Positions 1-8,214 of a stretch of 33,758 bases of DNA are shown piece after piece. A program made the position numbers and the translations under genes. Source of the stretch: Parageobacillus thermantarcticus (GTDB lineage Bacteria; Bacillota; Bacilli; Bacillales; Anoxybacillaceae); the NCBI RefSeq assembly GCF_900111865.1, contig NZ_FOJS01000031.1, forward strand, positions 1 to 33,758, in the 5' to 3' direction. The notes under the pieces are model-generated. The model saw only the letters and a program-made list of their open reading frames with translations, ran no database searches and was not told where the DNA came from. Positions within the stretch are counted from its first letter, which is position 1. The number at the start of each line of letters is the position of its first letter.

Positions 1-1
1 A

Positions 2-94
2 GATATGTCCGAATATTGGCAGTGGCGGAAAACGAAAGAGCAAGAAGCTCGATCGGTGAATCAGGAAGTTTCGGAGATGAAAAGAGTAGGGTAA
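2..94 (+). CDS. C-terminal tail of an unidentified, probably transposase, gene (partial)
   Basis: A reading frame open from the window edge ends at TAA 92-94 and encodes about 30 residues, ending in SEMKRVG and containing a WQWRK motif. It is followed by 190 bp of non-coding, hairpin-rich DNA that ends in a sequence resembling an insertion-sequence terminus, so a transposase C-terminus is the natural reading. The family cannot be named from this tail alone; an ISLre2-like or other Bacillus-type transposase is only a guess. Confidence 0.4.
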   Translation, partial: DMSEYWQWRKTKEQEARSVNQEVSEMKRVG

Positions 95-313
95 CCCCTT
101 CGCTGTGTCAAGGAGAACGTGGAATACCGGAGCGAAGCGAGGATATGCCGCGAAAGCTCCTTGACACGCCTGTTCCTTGACAACATGATCGTTTGTCCGG
201 GAAGGCGACTGGCAGGGAGACTTGCCGGACTTGCCTACCATACGTCAAGTCATCAGGTCCATGTTGTCTATCAAAGGGGAATTTACACAATAATTAGGAC
301 TTGACCCTTATAA
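95..313 (+). mobile_element. Right end of an insertion sequence, with hairpin and terminal repeat
   Basis: After the stop at 94 there is no credible gene. Perfect 10-bp arms (TGTCAAGGAG 106-115, CTCCTTGACA 157-166) form a hairpin, probably a terminator or end structure. The last 27 bp (287-313) match, in inverted orientation with one mismatch and one indel, the sequence at 29425-29450. That repeated sequence is the best evidence for an IS terminus. The exact boundary is unclear because the shared TTATAA at its outer edge could belong to the element or to its target. The element lies across the 3' end of the OLD-family nuclease gene. Confidence 0.55.
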
Positions 314-2153
314 AATCTCAAAAGGTTTTCTTTATAATCATCAAAATTATTTAGAATTCTTTCCGTAGCTTTCCATGGTTTGTCGTTGCTCCATGATTCA
401 CCAAATATATGATCTTCAAAATTCTTCTGGTGTGTTAGCCGATATTCCTCCTTACCTATCCTAGCCAGTATGTTTCGATTAATTCCCTCATCTTCACCTT
501 CTCCATCTAAATCATGGACTAAATATGCCTGAATTCCAAAATGCTTTAATACCTCATAATATGCAATCTGTGTTAATTTACCATTACAAGGTATTATAGA
601 AATATCTTTAGCAGTGTTTTCAATTTCATCTGCTTTTTCCGGGAAAATTTCCTTGAGCTTTTGTTTAATCGCTAAAAAGCTGGCTACTTCACAATCACCT
701 TCTACCAAAACAACTCTTTTTGCGAAAAAAGCCTCCAACGTCGAAGTATTGAAGTTTAACAACATTCTCATTCTTTTTCTTTTTTCTGATTTATTATCAC
801 CACTATAAATATCATAAGGCACCTGTATTGTTTCTGCAGTTCCATCACTTCTCTTCTTCAGTAACACAATTCCTTGGTGCCTGTCAGCTAAGTCGATGAA
901 GTTTTCCGAATGTGATGTACAAATTACTTGAGCTAAAGGATGCTTTGATATTTGTACTAATGCATCACGCATTTTTCGCTGTAAATGCGGATGTAAATAT
1001 ATCTCTGGTTCCTCAATCAAAAATAAAAAACTTCTTCTCCATTCCCGATTGTCTAACTCCTTATCAAGATCAGAACTTGTTAGTTGTTCTGCCATTAATT
1101 CTAATAATGATAAGATAAGCAGTCTTTGAACCCCATTGCCCTGTTCAGAAGGTTTAGTTAGTAAATTGTTGTACTTTAATGAAATGGACGAGTTTAAGTG
1201 GAGTTTCTCCATTACTTCCGGTACTTCAAAATCAACGTGTGCTTCAACCTCCATTATCCTTTTAAGTTTTTTACTTAACTTATCTTGAAGATTTCGAACC
1301 TCTCTATGCTTTGTATCTTCGTTAAAAATTAGCTTCAAGGAGTTTAAAGCATTTTTAAAATTTTCTATTTCTTCAGTGGAACTAAGATGCTGTTCAAACA
1401 AAGCAGACGCTATTAGATTGGCAGCTGACCTATTTTTATTTGCATCAGCCTCCTCGTTTATTAATTTAACTGCTGGAACATAAATCACTCTTGGCATTAT
1501 GGATCTTATTTTTGAAGCAAATCCGTTCGGATTAGGAAACCATTTTGGCTCGCCTTCCGTAATAAGCGTATTATCATTTAAATAAACAAATTCTACAAAT
1601 TCTTCTTTTTTATTTTTTGGAATAGTACCATTGTTTAATTTTTTATCCTCACAAAATTTTGTATAAAGTTGTTTTAGGCTAGGCGATACATTTTCAAATG
1701 CACTCCTATTCCATGTTTCTTCTTCATTTAACTCTGTAATGTGTCTGTTAGGAATAAACACTTCAAAAGGAACATCTGTATCCCTTAAATCAGGACCACT
1801 CCATATTCTCCTAATAATTAATTCATCATTATAAATATACGGCTTTATGTAAGGATGATTTTTATCTAAATCGTTTAATCCATTAAAAGTAATTTTCACT
1901 TCCATAAATTCATCTTCATTTGTCGGTTCTTTTTTAAAAGGAAATAAATCAATTGAAGGAGTGCTTGGTAAATCTGTTTCTGGAAGAAATAACCTAAGGG
2001 CTTCCAAAATAGATGATTTTCCTATGTTGTTTTCACCTATTACAGTTACAAAATCTGAGGATCCATTTTCATCGACTTCCGGTACTTTAATAATGCATTT
2101 TTTTTGATACCAATGTTTTTAAAATTTCTTATTACTATTTCCTTAATACGCAT
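283..2153 (-). pseudogene. OLD-family ATP-dependent endonuclease (AAA + TOPRIM), frameshifted and 3'-truncated
   Basis: The protein has an SMC/RecF-like ATPase domain followed by a TOPRIM nuclease domain, as in OLD nucleases, which act mainly in DNA metabolism and phage defence. Visible motifs are Walker A GENNIGKSS, the ABC/SMC-type LIEEPEIYLHPHLQ Walker B region, a TSHS segment, and TOPRIM motifs VLVEGDCE and VHDLDGEGEDE. The start ATG at 2153 follows a G8 run and gives MRIKEIVIRNFKNIG. The frame then breaks inside an A8 run (2098-2105 on the plus strand), and the Walker A region continues in another frame that has no start codon before the motif. Adding one A restores a single protein of about 620 residues. 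The last residues (VLIIV, stop 283-285) are encoded by the IS end, so a short native C-terminus is lost. Unless slippage rescues the frame, it is a pseudogene. Confidence 0.8.
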
Positions 2154-2252
2154 TGCATACCCCCCCCACAATCTAATACCAAAAAAATTCTACATTTTAT
2201 GCCAAAATCCTCCAAAAAAAATTAAATTATAAATTGCTACAGACAAAATAAA

Positions 2253-2281
2253 AGATGCTTGACTTTAAACGCCAAGCATCT
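2253..2281 (-). terminator. Rho-independent terminator after the ParB-like gene
   Basis: Arms AGATGCTTG (2253-2261) and CAAGCATCT (2273-2281) are perfectly complementary and lie 17 bp beyond the ParB-like stop codon; on the minus strand they are followed by a T-rich stretch. This suggests the downstream OLD gene uses its own promoter. Confidence 0.7.
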
Positions 2282-2297
2282 CTTATTAAAATCCCAT

Positions 2298-3140
2298 TTA
2301 ATTGATAAGATCGCTAAAATTTAGGTCATTGTTATAGGAGTCCGGATCGAACGTAAATTTTAATATCAACTCCCCTTGAGACATTCTTTTCAATCTTCTT
2401 TCAATATCCAAATCCCATATATTTTCTAATGTTCCCCTGTAATCTAAAGCTTGTTGCAACATCTCCCATTGATCTTCTCTTCCTAAATCGTTAAAGTAAT
2501 CCCTTTTTAGTAACCACTTTATTTTTTGCAACTTATCTGTCGTTAATCGGGCAGGGTGCCTTTTTGGTAATACTGCTCGCTGATATAACTTGTGTTTAAG
2601 CATTGAATGGATTGGCAATTTGCGAATTTTTTCTATGTTTATCAAACTTCCTTCATTTTCCCGGGCTTTTTTGATTATGTCAAAAGGAATATCCGGATGG
2701 ACAAAATAATTTTCAATCTCAGCTTGAGTAACTCCCAGCTTTCGGGCTATCGTGACAACCTTTACTCCGCTATTAACCATTTGATCAATCAACATATGTT
2801 TGTCTAACCACTTTGTTGTTTGATGATGGAACATCCTCCTTAGCAACTTAATTCGTTGTTCCGTTTCATTCGAATATCGCTGAATAACGCAAAATATTTT
2901 TGGGCACCTTTTATGCATTTCATTCATTTTTTTATATGCTAAGTATTCTGGGTACCCCGCAACTAACCAATATTTATCTTCCGTTCGATCCTTTTCAACA
3001 ATAACATGGCTGCTTAACTGATCCCCTCCCTCTAATATTTTGACCATTTTCTCTACTGCTCTTTTTGAAACATTTTCAACGTATATGGGGACAATTTTAT
3101 CTAATTCAATGGATTCCATCCAAATCCCATCAAGCTTCAT
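2298..3140 (-). CDS. ParB/KorB-like DNA-binding protein
   Basis: 280 residues. The N-terminus is arranged like a ParB N-terminal domain: target-site residues (IELDKIVPIYV), then HVIVEKD, then WLVAGYPEYLAYKKM where canonical ParB has a GERRxxA motif. The arginine-rich GERR box that binds CTP/DNA phosphates in ParB is not conserved. A helix-turn-helix follows (about residues 129-150, VTIARKLGVTQAEIENYF). The C-terminal half is unrecognised, basic and helical. The start has a strong site, GGAGGGG, 5 nt upstream. There is no ParA partner nearby, so chromosome or plasmid partition is unlikely; a regulator or defence-associated DNA-binding role is possible. It lies between an AlbA_2 protein and an OLD nuclease, each separated from it by a terminator. 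Confidence 0.65.
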   Translation of the reverse strand: MKLDGIWMESIELDKIVPIYVENVSKRAVEKMVKILEGGDQLSSHVIVEKDRTEDKYWLVAGYPEYLAYKKMNEMHKRCPKIFCVIQRYSNETEQRIKLLRRMFHHQTTKWLDKHMLIDQMVNSGVKVVTIARKLGVTQAEIENYFVHPDIPFDIIKKARENEGSLINIEKIRKLPIHSMLKHKLYQRAVLPKRHPARLTTDKLQKIKWLLKRDYFNDLGREDQWEMLQQALDYRGTLENIWDLDIERRLKRMSQGELILKFTFDPDSYNNDLNFSDLIN

Positions 3141-3203
3141 TCGTACCCCTCCCCATCATATTTTGTAAAACTATATGAGAAGGGAAATTTGTCTAATAAC
3201 AAT

Positions 3204-3241
3204 AAACCAGCATTAGGAATCCAATATCCTAATGCTGGTTT
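3204..3241 (-). terminator. Strong terminator after the AlbA_2 gene
   Basis: Perfect 15-bp arms (AAACCAGCATTAGGA 3204-3218 and its complement 3227-3241) with an 8-nt loop. The hairpin overlaps the stop codon of the upstream gene (3229-3231). Confidence 0.8.
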
Positions 3242-5100
3242 GTAAAAAGAGATCGTGTCATATATGCTTGTTTCGGATGGTTTATTTGCTCTGGATATAG
3301 CGGTTCTAATTTCCCTTCCTTAAGCAATCGTGAAATGTACTTTTTGCGAAGAGGATCCATCTGCCTATTCAGTAATTGACTTAATTCTTTGAGCGTTAAC
3401 GGCTTAATTGCACAAAGATTTAAAATGATCTCATCCATTTCGGAAGGATTTAATCTCTTTTTCTTCCTTGCTAATTCAGAAATATCCAATAGCACTTTTT
3501 CATGATCTTTTGTTTGTTCGTTTTCGTTAGGTCCGGAGTTAGCAGCGTTAGGTCCGGAGTTATTAACATTAGGTCCGGAGCTTATCCGATTATATCTGGA
3601 GTTCCCTATAGACTTTTGATGAAACATTTCCGTTAGCGTATATTTTGTACCTCTTCCTTGTCCATTTGGTTCTAAATATCCTTTTTCCACCAGTCCGGAT
3701 AATAATTTGCTTATTTCATCACTCTTTTTATCTGTCAGGCTTTGCAATCTCGTATTGGTCACATAATTTTCTTGATGTGCCGTCACTAAAATTAATACTT
3801 CATCATTGCTTAAAAACTTATAATGTTTCCCAAGAACTGCTTTTAGAAAATCGACGCTTTCCTGCGGTAATAATGAAGTTGTTCGCAACGTAAGAATCGT
3901 GCGATCCGGCTGAAATTCTTCAATTAATTCCGGGGCAGTCCAATGTTGTTCTTTCCACGCCAAATGAATATTCTCAATCCCCGACCCTGCCCGTTCACCG
4001 AGCCCAATTAACATAAACATTTTAAAAATCGTTGGATTTCTCGGATCGCTTATTCCACCTTTCAGTGCTTGTTGCAAAGGAATCCGAAGAACACCCGGGT
4101 TAGAAAATCGAAATAACATCTTTTCCTTTTCGACAACAATTCCGCGTTGCCCGTAGTAATCGGCGTGAGCCAACGTATTAACTAAAGCCTCACGAAGAGC
4201 AGCATGCACCCTTGTATCATCCTTGCGAAAAAGCCCCTCCATTTGAAAAGGAATGTTTAAATCATCCGTTAGTCTGCGGATCACTTTAAAATAAAAATCA
4301 TACAAATTCCCCGACCAAGTGCCGTCGGAAGAAATAATCCGATCTGTCCATCTCTCCCCCGGCACATCCGAACTCTTTTCCCGATATTCCAAAAAATACT
4401 GTGGTAAATACTCTGTAATGCTGCGCTCTTCCCCAAACATGAGCAACCCGGCTAATGTTAGCCCTTCCTCGTTGGTTTCGCGTAGCCTTCCTAAAGCTCC
4501 GATTTTATATAAAAATTCTTCCAATTCTAAGCCATTCCAAGGATGATCCGGTTTCAAAGAAGAAAAGCGATTTCGATAACTTCTCACTGATTCCATATTC
4601 AAATCATTTAAACCGTAATTGGGAAGAACTTTGCTGTCTTGAGGAATTGGCGATTGGTCCGCTATCATTCGCTGTACTTCTTCTTTTGTACATTTATAGT
4701 CTCCTTCATAATTGCGGCGATATGTACCTGTAAAAGGATTATGACCAATATAAATTGGCTTGTCCTCACGTGAAGCCCTTGGAACATAAATTTTCACGAT
4801 TTCTTTCCCATCAACTTCAATAATTTGTACATTTCGATCCACTAAGATATTTTTGCTAATTCTTTGTGGATTATTAATTCCGTCCCAAAAGTCTTTAACT
4901 AACTTTTTTGCATCAACATCGACTGGGAAAAACTCTTGTCCTTTTTGCTCGACCCCAAGCAAAATAATACCGCCATTTGTATTCGCAAAAGCAGAATACG
5001 TTTCCCAAACATCTTTCGGCAGACCACCTTTGGCTGCTTTACATTCCAATTCGGCATTTTCCCCATCGTCTATAATACGTAACAAATCCTTTGCGTCCAT
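3229..5100 (-). CDS. Schlafen/AlbA_2-domain protein with GHKL-like and winged-helix domains (COG2865 type)
   Basis: About 623 residues from ATG 5100, which has AAGGAG 12 nt upstream; a TTG further out (5151) would add 17 residues but overlaps a plausible promoter (TTGTCA, 17 nt, TAGAAA). Domain order: AlbA_2/Schlafen fold near residues 10-150 (AELECKAAKGG, SAFANTNGGIILLGV), a GHKL-like ATPase segment near 300-420 (REALVNTLAHADY, SNPGVLRIP, GERAGSGIENI), then winged-helix-like segments and a tandem SGPN repeat. Proteins of this build are annotated as putative transcriptional regulators or ATP-dependent DNA helicase-related; some AlbA_2 proteins occur in phage-defence islands. The substrate is unknown. 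The gene is AT-rich and sits in an accessory block with a ParB-like protein and a broken nuclease. Confidence 0.75.
   Translation of the reverse strand: MDAKDLLRIIDDGENAELECKAAKGGLPKDVWETYSAFANTNGGIILLGVEQKGQEFFPVDVDAKKLVKDFWDGINNPQRISKNILVDRNVQIIEVDGKEIVKIYVPRASREDKPIYIGHNPFTGTYRRNYEGDYKCTKEEVQRMIADQSPIPQDSKVLPNYGLNDLNMESVRSYRNRFSSLKPDHPWNGLELEEFLYKIGALGRLRETNEEGLTLAGLLMFGEERSITEYLPQYFLEYREKSSDVPGERWTDRIISSDGTWSGNLYDFYFKVIRRLTDDLNIPFQMEGLFRKDDTRVHAALREALVNTLAHADYYGQRGIVVEKEKMLFRFSNPGVLRIPLQQALKGGISDPRNPTIFKMFMLIGLGERAGSGIENIHLAWKEQHWTAPELIEEFQPDRTILTLRTTSLLPQESVDFLKAVLGKHYKFLSNDEVLILVTAHQENYVTNTRLQSLTDKKSDEISKLLSGLVEKGYLEPNGQGRGTKYTLTEMFHQKSIGNSRYNRISSGPNVNNSGPNAANSGPNENEQTKDHEKVLLDISELARKKKRLNPSEMDEIILNLCAIKPLTLKELSQLLNRQMDPLRKKYISRLLKEGKLEPLYPEQINHPKQAYMTRSLFTNQH
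3527..3580 (-). repeat. In-frame 21-bp tandem repeat encoding SGPN units
   Basis: The 12-mer TTAGGTCCGGAG recurs at 3527, 3548 and 3569, a strict 21-bp period. It encodes three 7-residue units beginning SGPN, within a likely flexible linker of the AlbA_2 protein. A multiple of three keeps the frame, so unit number could change without inactivating the gene. Confidence 0.85.
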
Positions 5101-5433
5101 TCCGCCATATATCTCCTTTAAATTTCTAAATTTACTACAAATATTTGACAACGAAAAGAAACAATCCTTTTAACATTAATGTATTTTGATACGCATAAGT
5201 CCGAATCCAGAAAAAAAATCATATGTCCTTCCCGAAAATCTAAGGCGATTCTTTACTTATTAAGCGAGCATCCGGACATAAAAACTGTTGCATCTTCCAT
5301 GTTGAGAAGGGGGGAAGCACTCCTTCATTTCGTCCATGGTACATTGTGCAAGTTGTAGCTATTATTTAGAATACATGTGTATATCGATCAGCGATTCATA
5401 ACCATTGAACACGGATGGCTGAAAATGAATCAT
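5101..5433. other. Intergenic region between the arsenic island and the AlbA_2 gene
   Basis: About 330 bp. Near 5152 there is a possible promoter for the AlbA_2 gene (TTGTCA, 17-nt spacer, TAGAAA on the minus strand), which would leave a very short leader. I see no convincing gene, RNA or terminator in the rest. Confidence 0.4.
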
Positions 5434-5925
5434 CTAATCTATCCCTACAACCGGGCTACGCCGCTCAAGCAATACCACATCACGCCATGCCCCATTTAAC
5501 TTTCCTATACGTTGCCTTATACCGACTTTGCGAAAGCCAACACTTTGATGCAAACGTAAACTTGATATATTTTCCGGGAAAACACCTGCAGTTAATGTCC
5601 AAAATCCTTTTGCCTCTGATTCTTTGATCATGGCTTCTAGAAGTTGTTTTCCTACTCCTTTTCCTCGACTCACATCTCGAACATACACACTCACCTCTCC
5701 CACCCCTTCATACACGCAGCGATCCGATACTTTGCTTATCTTGCACCAGCCTTGAATGCCCTCTTCATTTTCAGCGACTAAACATAAATTTGCCGCAATC
5801 GTCGATTCCCATTTTTCCAACGATGGTGCTGTCGTTTCAAACGTCGCTTGTCCTGTCGCGATCCCTTGTTCGTAAATTTCCTTTACTTGCAGCCAATCCT
5901 CTTTGCGAAAGCGGCGAATGTTCAT
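5434..5925 (-). CDS. GNAT acetyltransferase, phosphinothricin acetyltransferase/ArsN1-like
   Basis: 163 residues from ATG 5925, preceded by GAGGAGG 11 nt upstream; a longer reading from 5997 has no ribosome site and overlong leader sequence. The family signature is clear: IRRFRKEDWLQVKEIYEQG at the N-terminus, the GQATFET motif of phosphinothricin acetyltransferases, acetyl-CoA loop VRDVSRGKGVGKQLL, then PENISSLRLHQSVGFRKVG. Members acetylate amino groups of phosphinothricin or related toxins. In arsenic operons this type is called ArsN1 and is known to acetylate the arsenical antibiotic arsinothricin. It lies 99 bp downstream of arsM on the same strand, which favours the ArsN1 reading; substrate is inferred, not seen. 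Confidence 0.8.
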   Translation of the reverse strand: MNIRRFRKEDWLQVKEIYEQGIATGQATFETTAPSLEKWESTIAANLCLVAENEEGIQGWCKISKVSDRCVYEGVGEVSVYVRDVSRGKGVGKQLLEAMIKESEAKGFWTLTAGVFPENISSLRLHQSVGFRKVGIRQRIGKLNGAWRDVVLLERRSPVVGID

Positions 5926-6024
5926 AATACTGAAGTCCCTCCTCTGTGAGATCGGAATTATCGTAAGAAACAACTCGCTCAACGTTCTCTTCCTCAACGA
6001 GTTCCGAGCTGCTATGCCACATTT

Positions 6025-6819
6025 TTACGGTTTCATTGCTTTAATGATCGCAGAAACAATGTAATCCGCGATGTTCGCTCCAGGTACCCAATCTTTGATA
6101 AACTCCTTCGATTCATCTTTTGGTTCAATGGTGATCTGCGTGAATCCACTCTGTTGTAACATGGATTCCAGCTCTCCAATCGATGCTGTTCCTGATACGC
6201 ATCCAGAATACAAGACATCCATATTGTTTTTGATTTCCGGTGGAAGTTCTGCCGTCGCCACAACGTCGGAAATGACAAGGCGTCCCCCTGGCTTGAGCAC
6301 ACGATAGGCTTCCTTGAACACTCGAGGCTTATCTGGGGAAAGGTTAATGACACAATTGGAAATAATGACATCAACTGAACCATCTGCCACCGGTAAATAT
6401 TCGATCTCTCCTAACCGAAATTCGGTATTGGTAAAGCCACCCTTGTCGGCATTGCTGCGTGCTTTGCTGATCATTTCTGGTGTCATATCCACGCCAATGA
6501 CGCGCCCTGTTTCTCCGACCTGACGAGCAGCTAAAAAGCAATCGAAGCCGGCACCGCAACCAAGATCCAGCACTACCTCTCCGGGTTTCAATTCCGTAAT
6601 TGCTAACGGATTACCGCAACCAAGTCCAAGGTTAGCTCCTTCTGGCACGGCAAATAATTCTTCATCCGAGTACCCCAGTTTTGCCGATATCTCATTAGGT
6701 GTACCGTAACATCCGGAAGCTGCTGAACAACAGCTGACAGAATTTGCTTCTTGCAGCGCAATTTGCTTATAGCGGCTGCGGACATTTTGCCGGATTTGAT
6801 CGTGAGTAACGTACTTCAT
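6025..6819 (-). CDS. arsM: Arsenite S-adenosylmethionine methyltransferase
   Basis: 264 residues. Class I methyltransferase fold: motif I LDLGCGAGFD at 85-93, acidic IGVDMTPEM near 110, and post-motif region ISDVVATAELPPE. Cysteines C68 (GLGCGN), C156 (SNCVINL) and C207 (SGCVSG) match the three conserved arsenic-binding cysteines of ArsM proteins; an extra cluster C30-C31...C37 lies at the N-terminus. The enzyme converts arsenite to methylated arsenicals in the cytoplasm. AAGGAG lies 10 nt before the ATG. The acetyltransferase gene follows, suggesting a two-gene operon. A palindrome matching one at the marR promoter lies about 285 bp upstream (7102-7118), so the MarR protein may control it. 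Confidence 0.9.
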   Translation of the reverse strand: MKYVTHDQIRQNVRSRYKQIALQEANSVSCCSAASGCYGTPNEISAKLGYSDEELFAVPEGANLGLGCGNPLAITELKPGEVVLDLGCGAGFDCFLAARQVGETGRVIGVDMTPEMISKARSNADKGGFTNTEFRLGEIEYLPVADGSVDVIISNCVINLSPDKPRVFKEAYRVLKPGGRLVISDVVATAELPPEIKNNMDVLYSGCVSGTASIGELESMLQQSGFTQITIEPKDESKEFIKDWVPGANIADYIVSAIIKAMKP

Positions 6820-7145
6820 CAGTTTATCACTCCTTAAATGATAAAAATGATAATGAAAATTCTAATAATATTCTCACTGCCACAGCAGTCCCCATAAACG
6901 CAAAGACAAACTCTAAAGAAACCGCGTCATAATTGTGAAAATTCAATAAACTTATACACAATAATGGGCACCACCCCCTTTATTGTTAACATTGATAAAA
7001 CTAGGATATCATTGAATATCAGATGAAACGTGAATAAATAGCCGTAATTATCGTAAAGTTTTTCAAAACCTCTCTTCACATACATTCAACCCGATTCATT
7101 TATTTGTAAAATACAAATATTTGTTTATTTTTTGCGGGCAAGCTT
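6820..7145. other. Leader/intergenic region upstream of arsM
   Basis: About 325 AT-rich bases with no gene. It holds the 17-bp palindrome at 7102-7118, a second overlapping palindrome (ACAAATATTTGT, 7113-7124) and a hairpin of GGGCAAG/CTTGCCC arms that overlaps the marR stop codon. I could not pick a clear arsM promoter; if it lies near the palindromes, the arsM transcript has a leader of roughly 250 nt. Confidence 0.5.
7102..7118. promoter_or_regulatory. Candidate MarR operator upstream of arsM
   Basis: ATTTGTA-AAA-TACAAAT, a perfect 7-3-7 palindrome. The same architecture recurs at 7635-7651 in front of the MarR gene. Shared half-sites in both places suggest that the MarR protein binds them. 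Confidence 0.6.
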
Positions 7146-7601
7146 TTACTTGCCCACCGTTATCGGTTTGCAACATACACTTGATTTCGCCATGCATTCA
7201 TTCAACAATTTAATCGAACGAATCACGGTTTCTTTCTCAAATTCCGTCATATGCGAAAACACTTCATCTAAATATCGATTTATTTCTCGATCAATGGTTG
7301 TTGCTATAAACTTTCCCTCGGTCGTTAACGATAACGTGTATACCCTTCGATCTTCAGGAAGCGGCGTTTTTTTGACTAAACCCTTTTTCACCAAATTTTG
7401 AATCTGTCTACTAAACGTGGTAATATCCATTCCCAATGCTTCAGACACTTGTTGCATAGATGGATATTCTCTTTTGTCAATTTCATAAAGAATATGGCTT
7501 TGAACGAGAGAAATATCTACATCACCAATAGAACAGCAATTTTTATTCAGCAATCCAAAACGACGCGTCATCACTTGAAACAACTCTCTCATGTTTTCCA
7601 T
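7146..7601 (-). CDS. MarR-family transcriptional regulator with paired cysteines
   Basis: 151 residues with the MarR winged-helix plan: SMQQVSEALGMDITTFSRQIQNLVKKGL recognition region (about 48-74) and the DRRVYTLSLTTEGK wing. Cysteines are in two adjacent pairs, C22-C23 near the N-terminus and C143-C144 near the C-terminus, an arrangement suited to thiol or arsenic(III) sensing; this is inference. AGAGGTG lies 5 nt before the ATG. It sits between arsC and arsM, on the same strand. A 17-bp palindrome in its promoter (7635-7651) suggests autoregulation, and a second copy in front of arsM suggests control of the methylation genes. Confidence 0.85.
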   Translation of the reverse strand: MENMRELFQVMTRRFGLLNKNCCSIGDVDISLVQSHILYEIDKREYPSMQQVSEALGMDITTFSRQIQNLVKKGLVKKTPLPEDRRVYTLSLTTEGKFIATTIDREINRYLDEVFSHMTEFEKETVIRSIKLLNECMAKSSVCCKPITVGK

Positions 7602-7634
7602 TTTTTCACCTCTATAAATTATTTATATCATATT

Positions 7635-7651
7635 ATTTGTAAATTACAACT
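7635..7651. promoter_or_regulatory. Candidate MarR operator in the marR promoter
   Basis: ATTTGTA-AAT-TACAACT, a 7-3-7 palindrome with one imperfect base, 34 bp before the MarR start codon. It shares both half-sites with 7102-7118. Confidence 0.6.
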
Positions 7652-7738
7652 ATTTATTTTGAAAAATAAAGAAAATTCATCGACATGTCTCGTCCATTGT
7701 TTTGGATTGAAGGATTTATATCAACTTACAATAAAATC

Positions 7739-7760
7739 AGCCGAGAGATTTTTCTCGGCT
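7739..7760 (-). terminator. Terminator of the arsR-acr3-arsC operon
   Basis: AGCCGAGA (7739-7746) and TCTCGGCT (7753-7760) pair perfectly just beyond the arsC stop codon. The T tract is modest. Confidence 0.65.
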
Positions 7761-7771
7761 TCATTTCAGCT

Positions 7772-8194
7772 TTATTCGCCTGTTGCCGCAAATTTTTTGA
7801 TGCGCGCGCCGATTTCATCACGGACGCGGCGGAATACCGCTAATTTTTCCTCTTCCGTTCCTTCCGCTTTTGCCGGATCATCAAATCCCCAATGGACGCG
7901 TTTCACATTTGGCGGAGTTACTGGGCAGTGATCCGCTGCATGACCGCATAGTGTCACAACAAGATCGGCTTTATTTAACATTTCCGGATCAATGACATCC
8001 GATGTTTGGTGCGAAATATCAATCCCTACTTCTTTCATAACTTTTACCGCGTTTGGATTTAGCCCGTGCGCTTCTATACCAGCGCTGTACACTTCCCACT
8101 CATCGCCAAGATATTTTTTTGCCCATCCTTCTGCCATTTGGCTGCGGCAAGAGTTTCCTGTGCATAAGAAGTAAATGATCTTTTTGTTTTTCAC
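7772..8194 (-). CDS. arsC: Arsenate reductase, thioredoxin-coupled
   Basis: 140 residues of the low-molecular-weight phosphatase-like ArsC family of B. subtilis and S. aureus. The P-loop nucleophile is C11 in [14 protein letters not shown], and the two resolving cysteines C83 and C90 lie in [11 protein letters not shown]. The enzyme reduces arsenate to arsenite in the cytoplasm, and the C83-C90 disulfide is then reduced by thioredoxin. Translation starts at GTG 8194, with AGAGGTGG 8 nt upstream; the nearby ATG is out of frame. It is the last gene of the arsR-acr3-arsC operon, 20 bp after acr3. Confidence 0.95.
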   Translation of the reverse strand: MKNKKIIYFLCTGNSCRSQMAEGWAKKYLGDEWEVYSAGIEAHGLNPNAVKVMKEVGIDISHQTSDVIDPEMLNKADLVVTLCGHAADHCPVTPPNVKRVHWGFDDPAKAEGTEEEKLAVFRRVRDEIGARIKKFAATGE

Positions 8195-8214
8195 GTTTCA
8201 TTCCACCTCTGTTG

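Noticed and set aside
2298-3140. ParABS partition locus
   Set aside because: No ParA and no parS-like sites noticed nearby, and the GERR box is missing.
3527-3580. CRISPR array
   Set aside because: The repeats are only 12 conserved bases in a 21-bp period and are in frame within a protein-coding gene.
283-5100. Gabija-type defence system
   Set aside because: The OLD-like gene alone is not enough; no GajB-type UvrD helicase is seen next to it, and terminators separate the genes.
5837-6022. Open frame starting right after arsM stop (MWHSSSELVEEEN...)
   Set aside because: No ribosome site, runs over the well-supported start of the acetyltransferase gene, and has no recognisable motif.
7398-7931. 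177-codon plus-strand frame over marR and arsC
   Set aside because: Overlaps two well-supported genes on the other strand and has no ribosome site.
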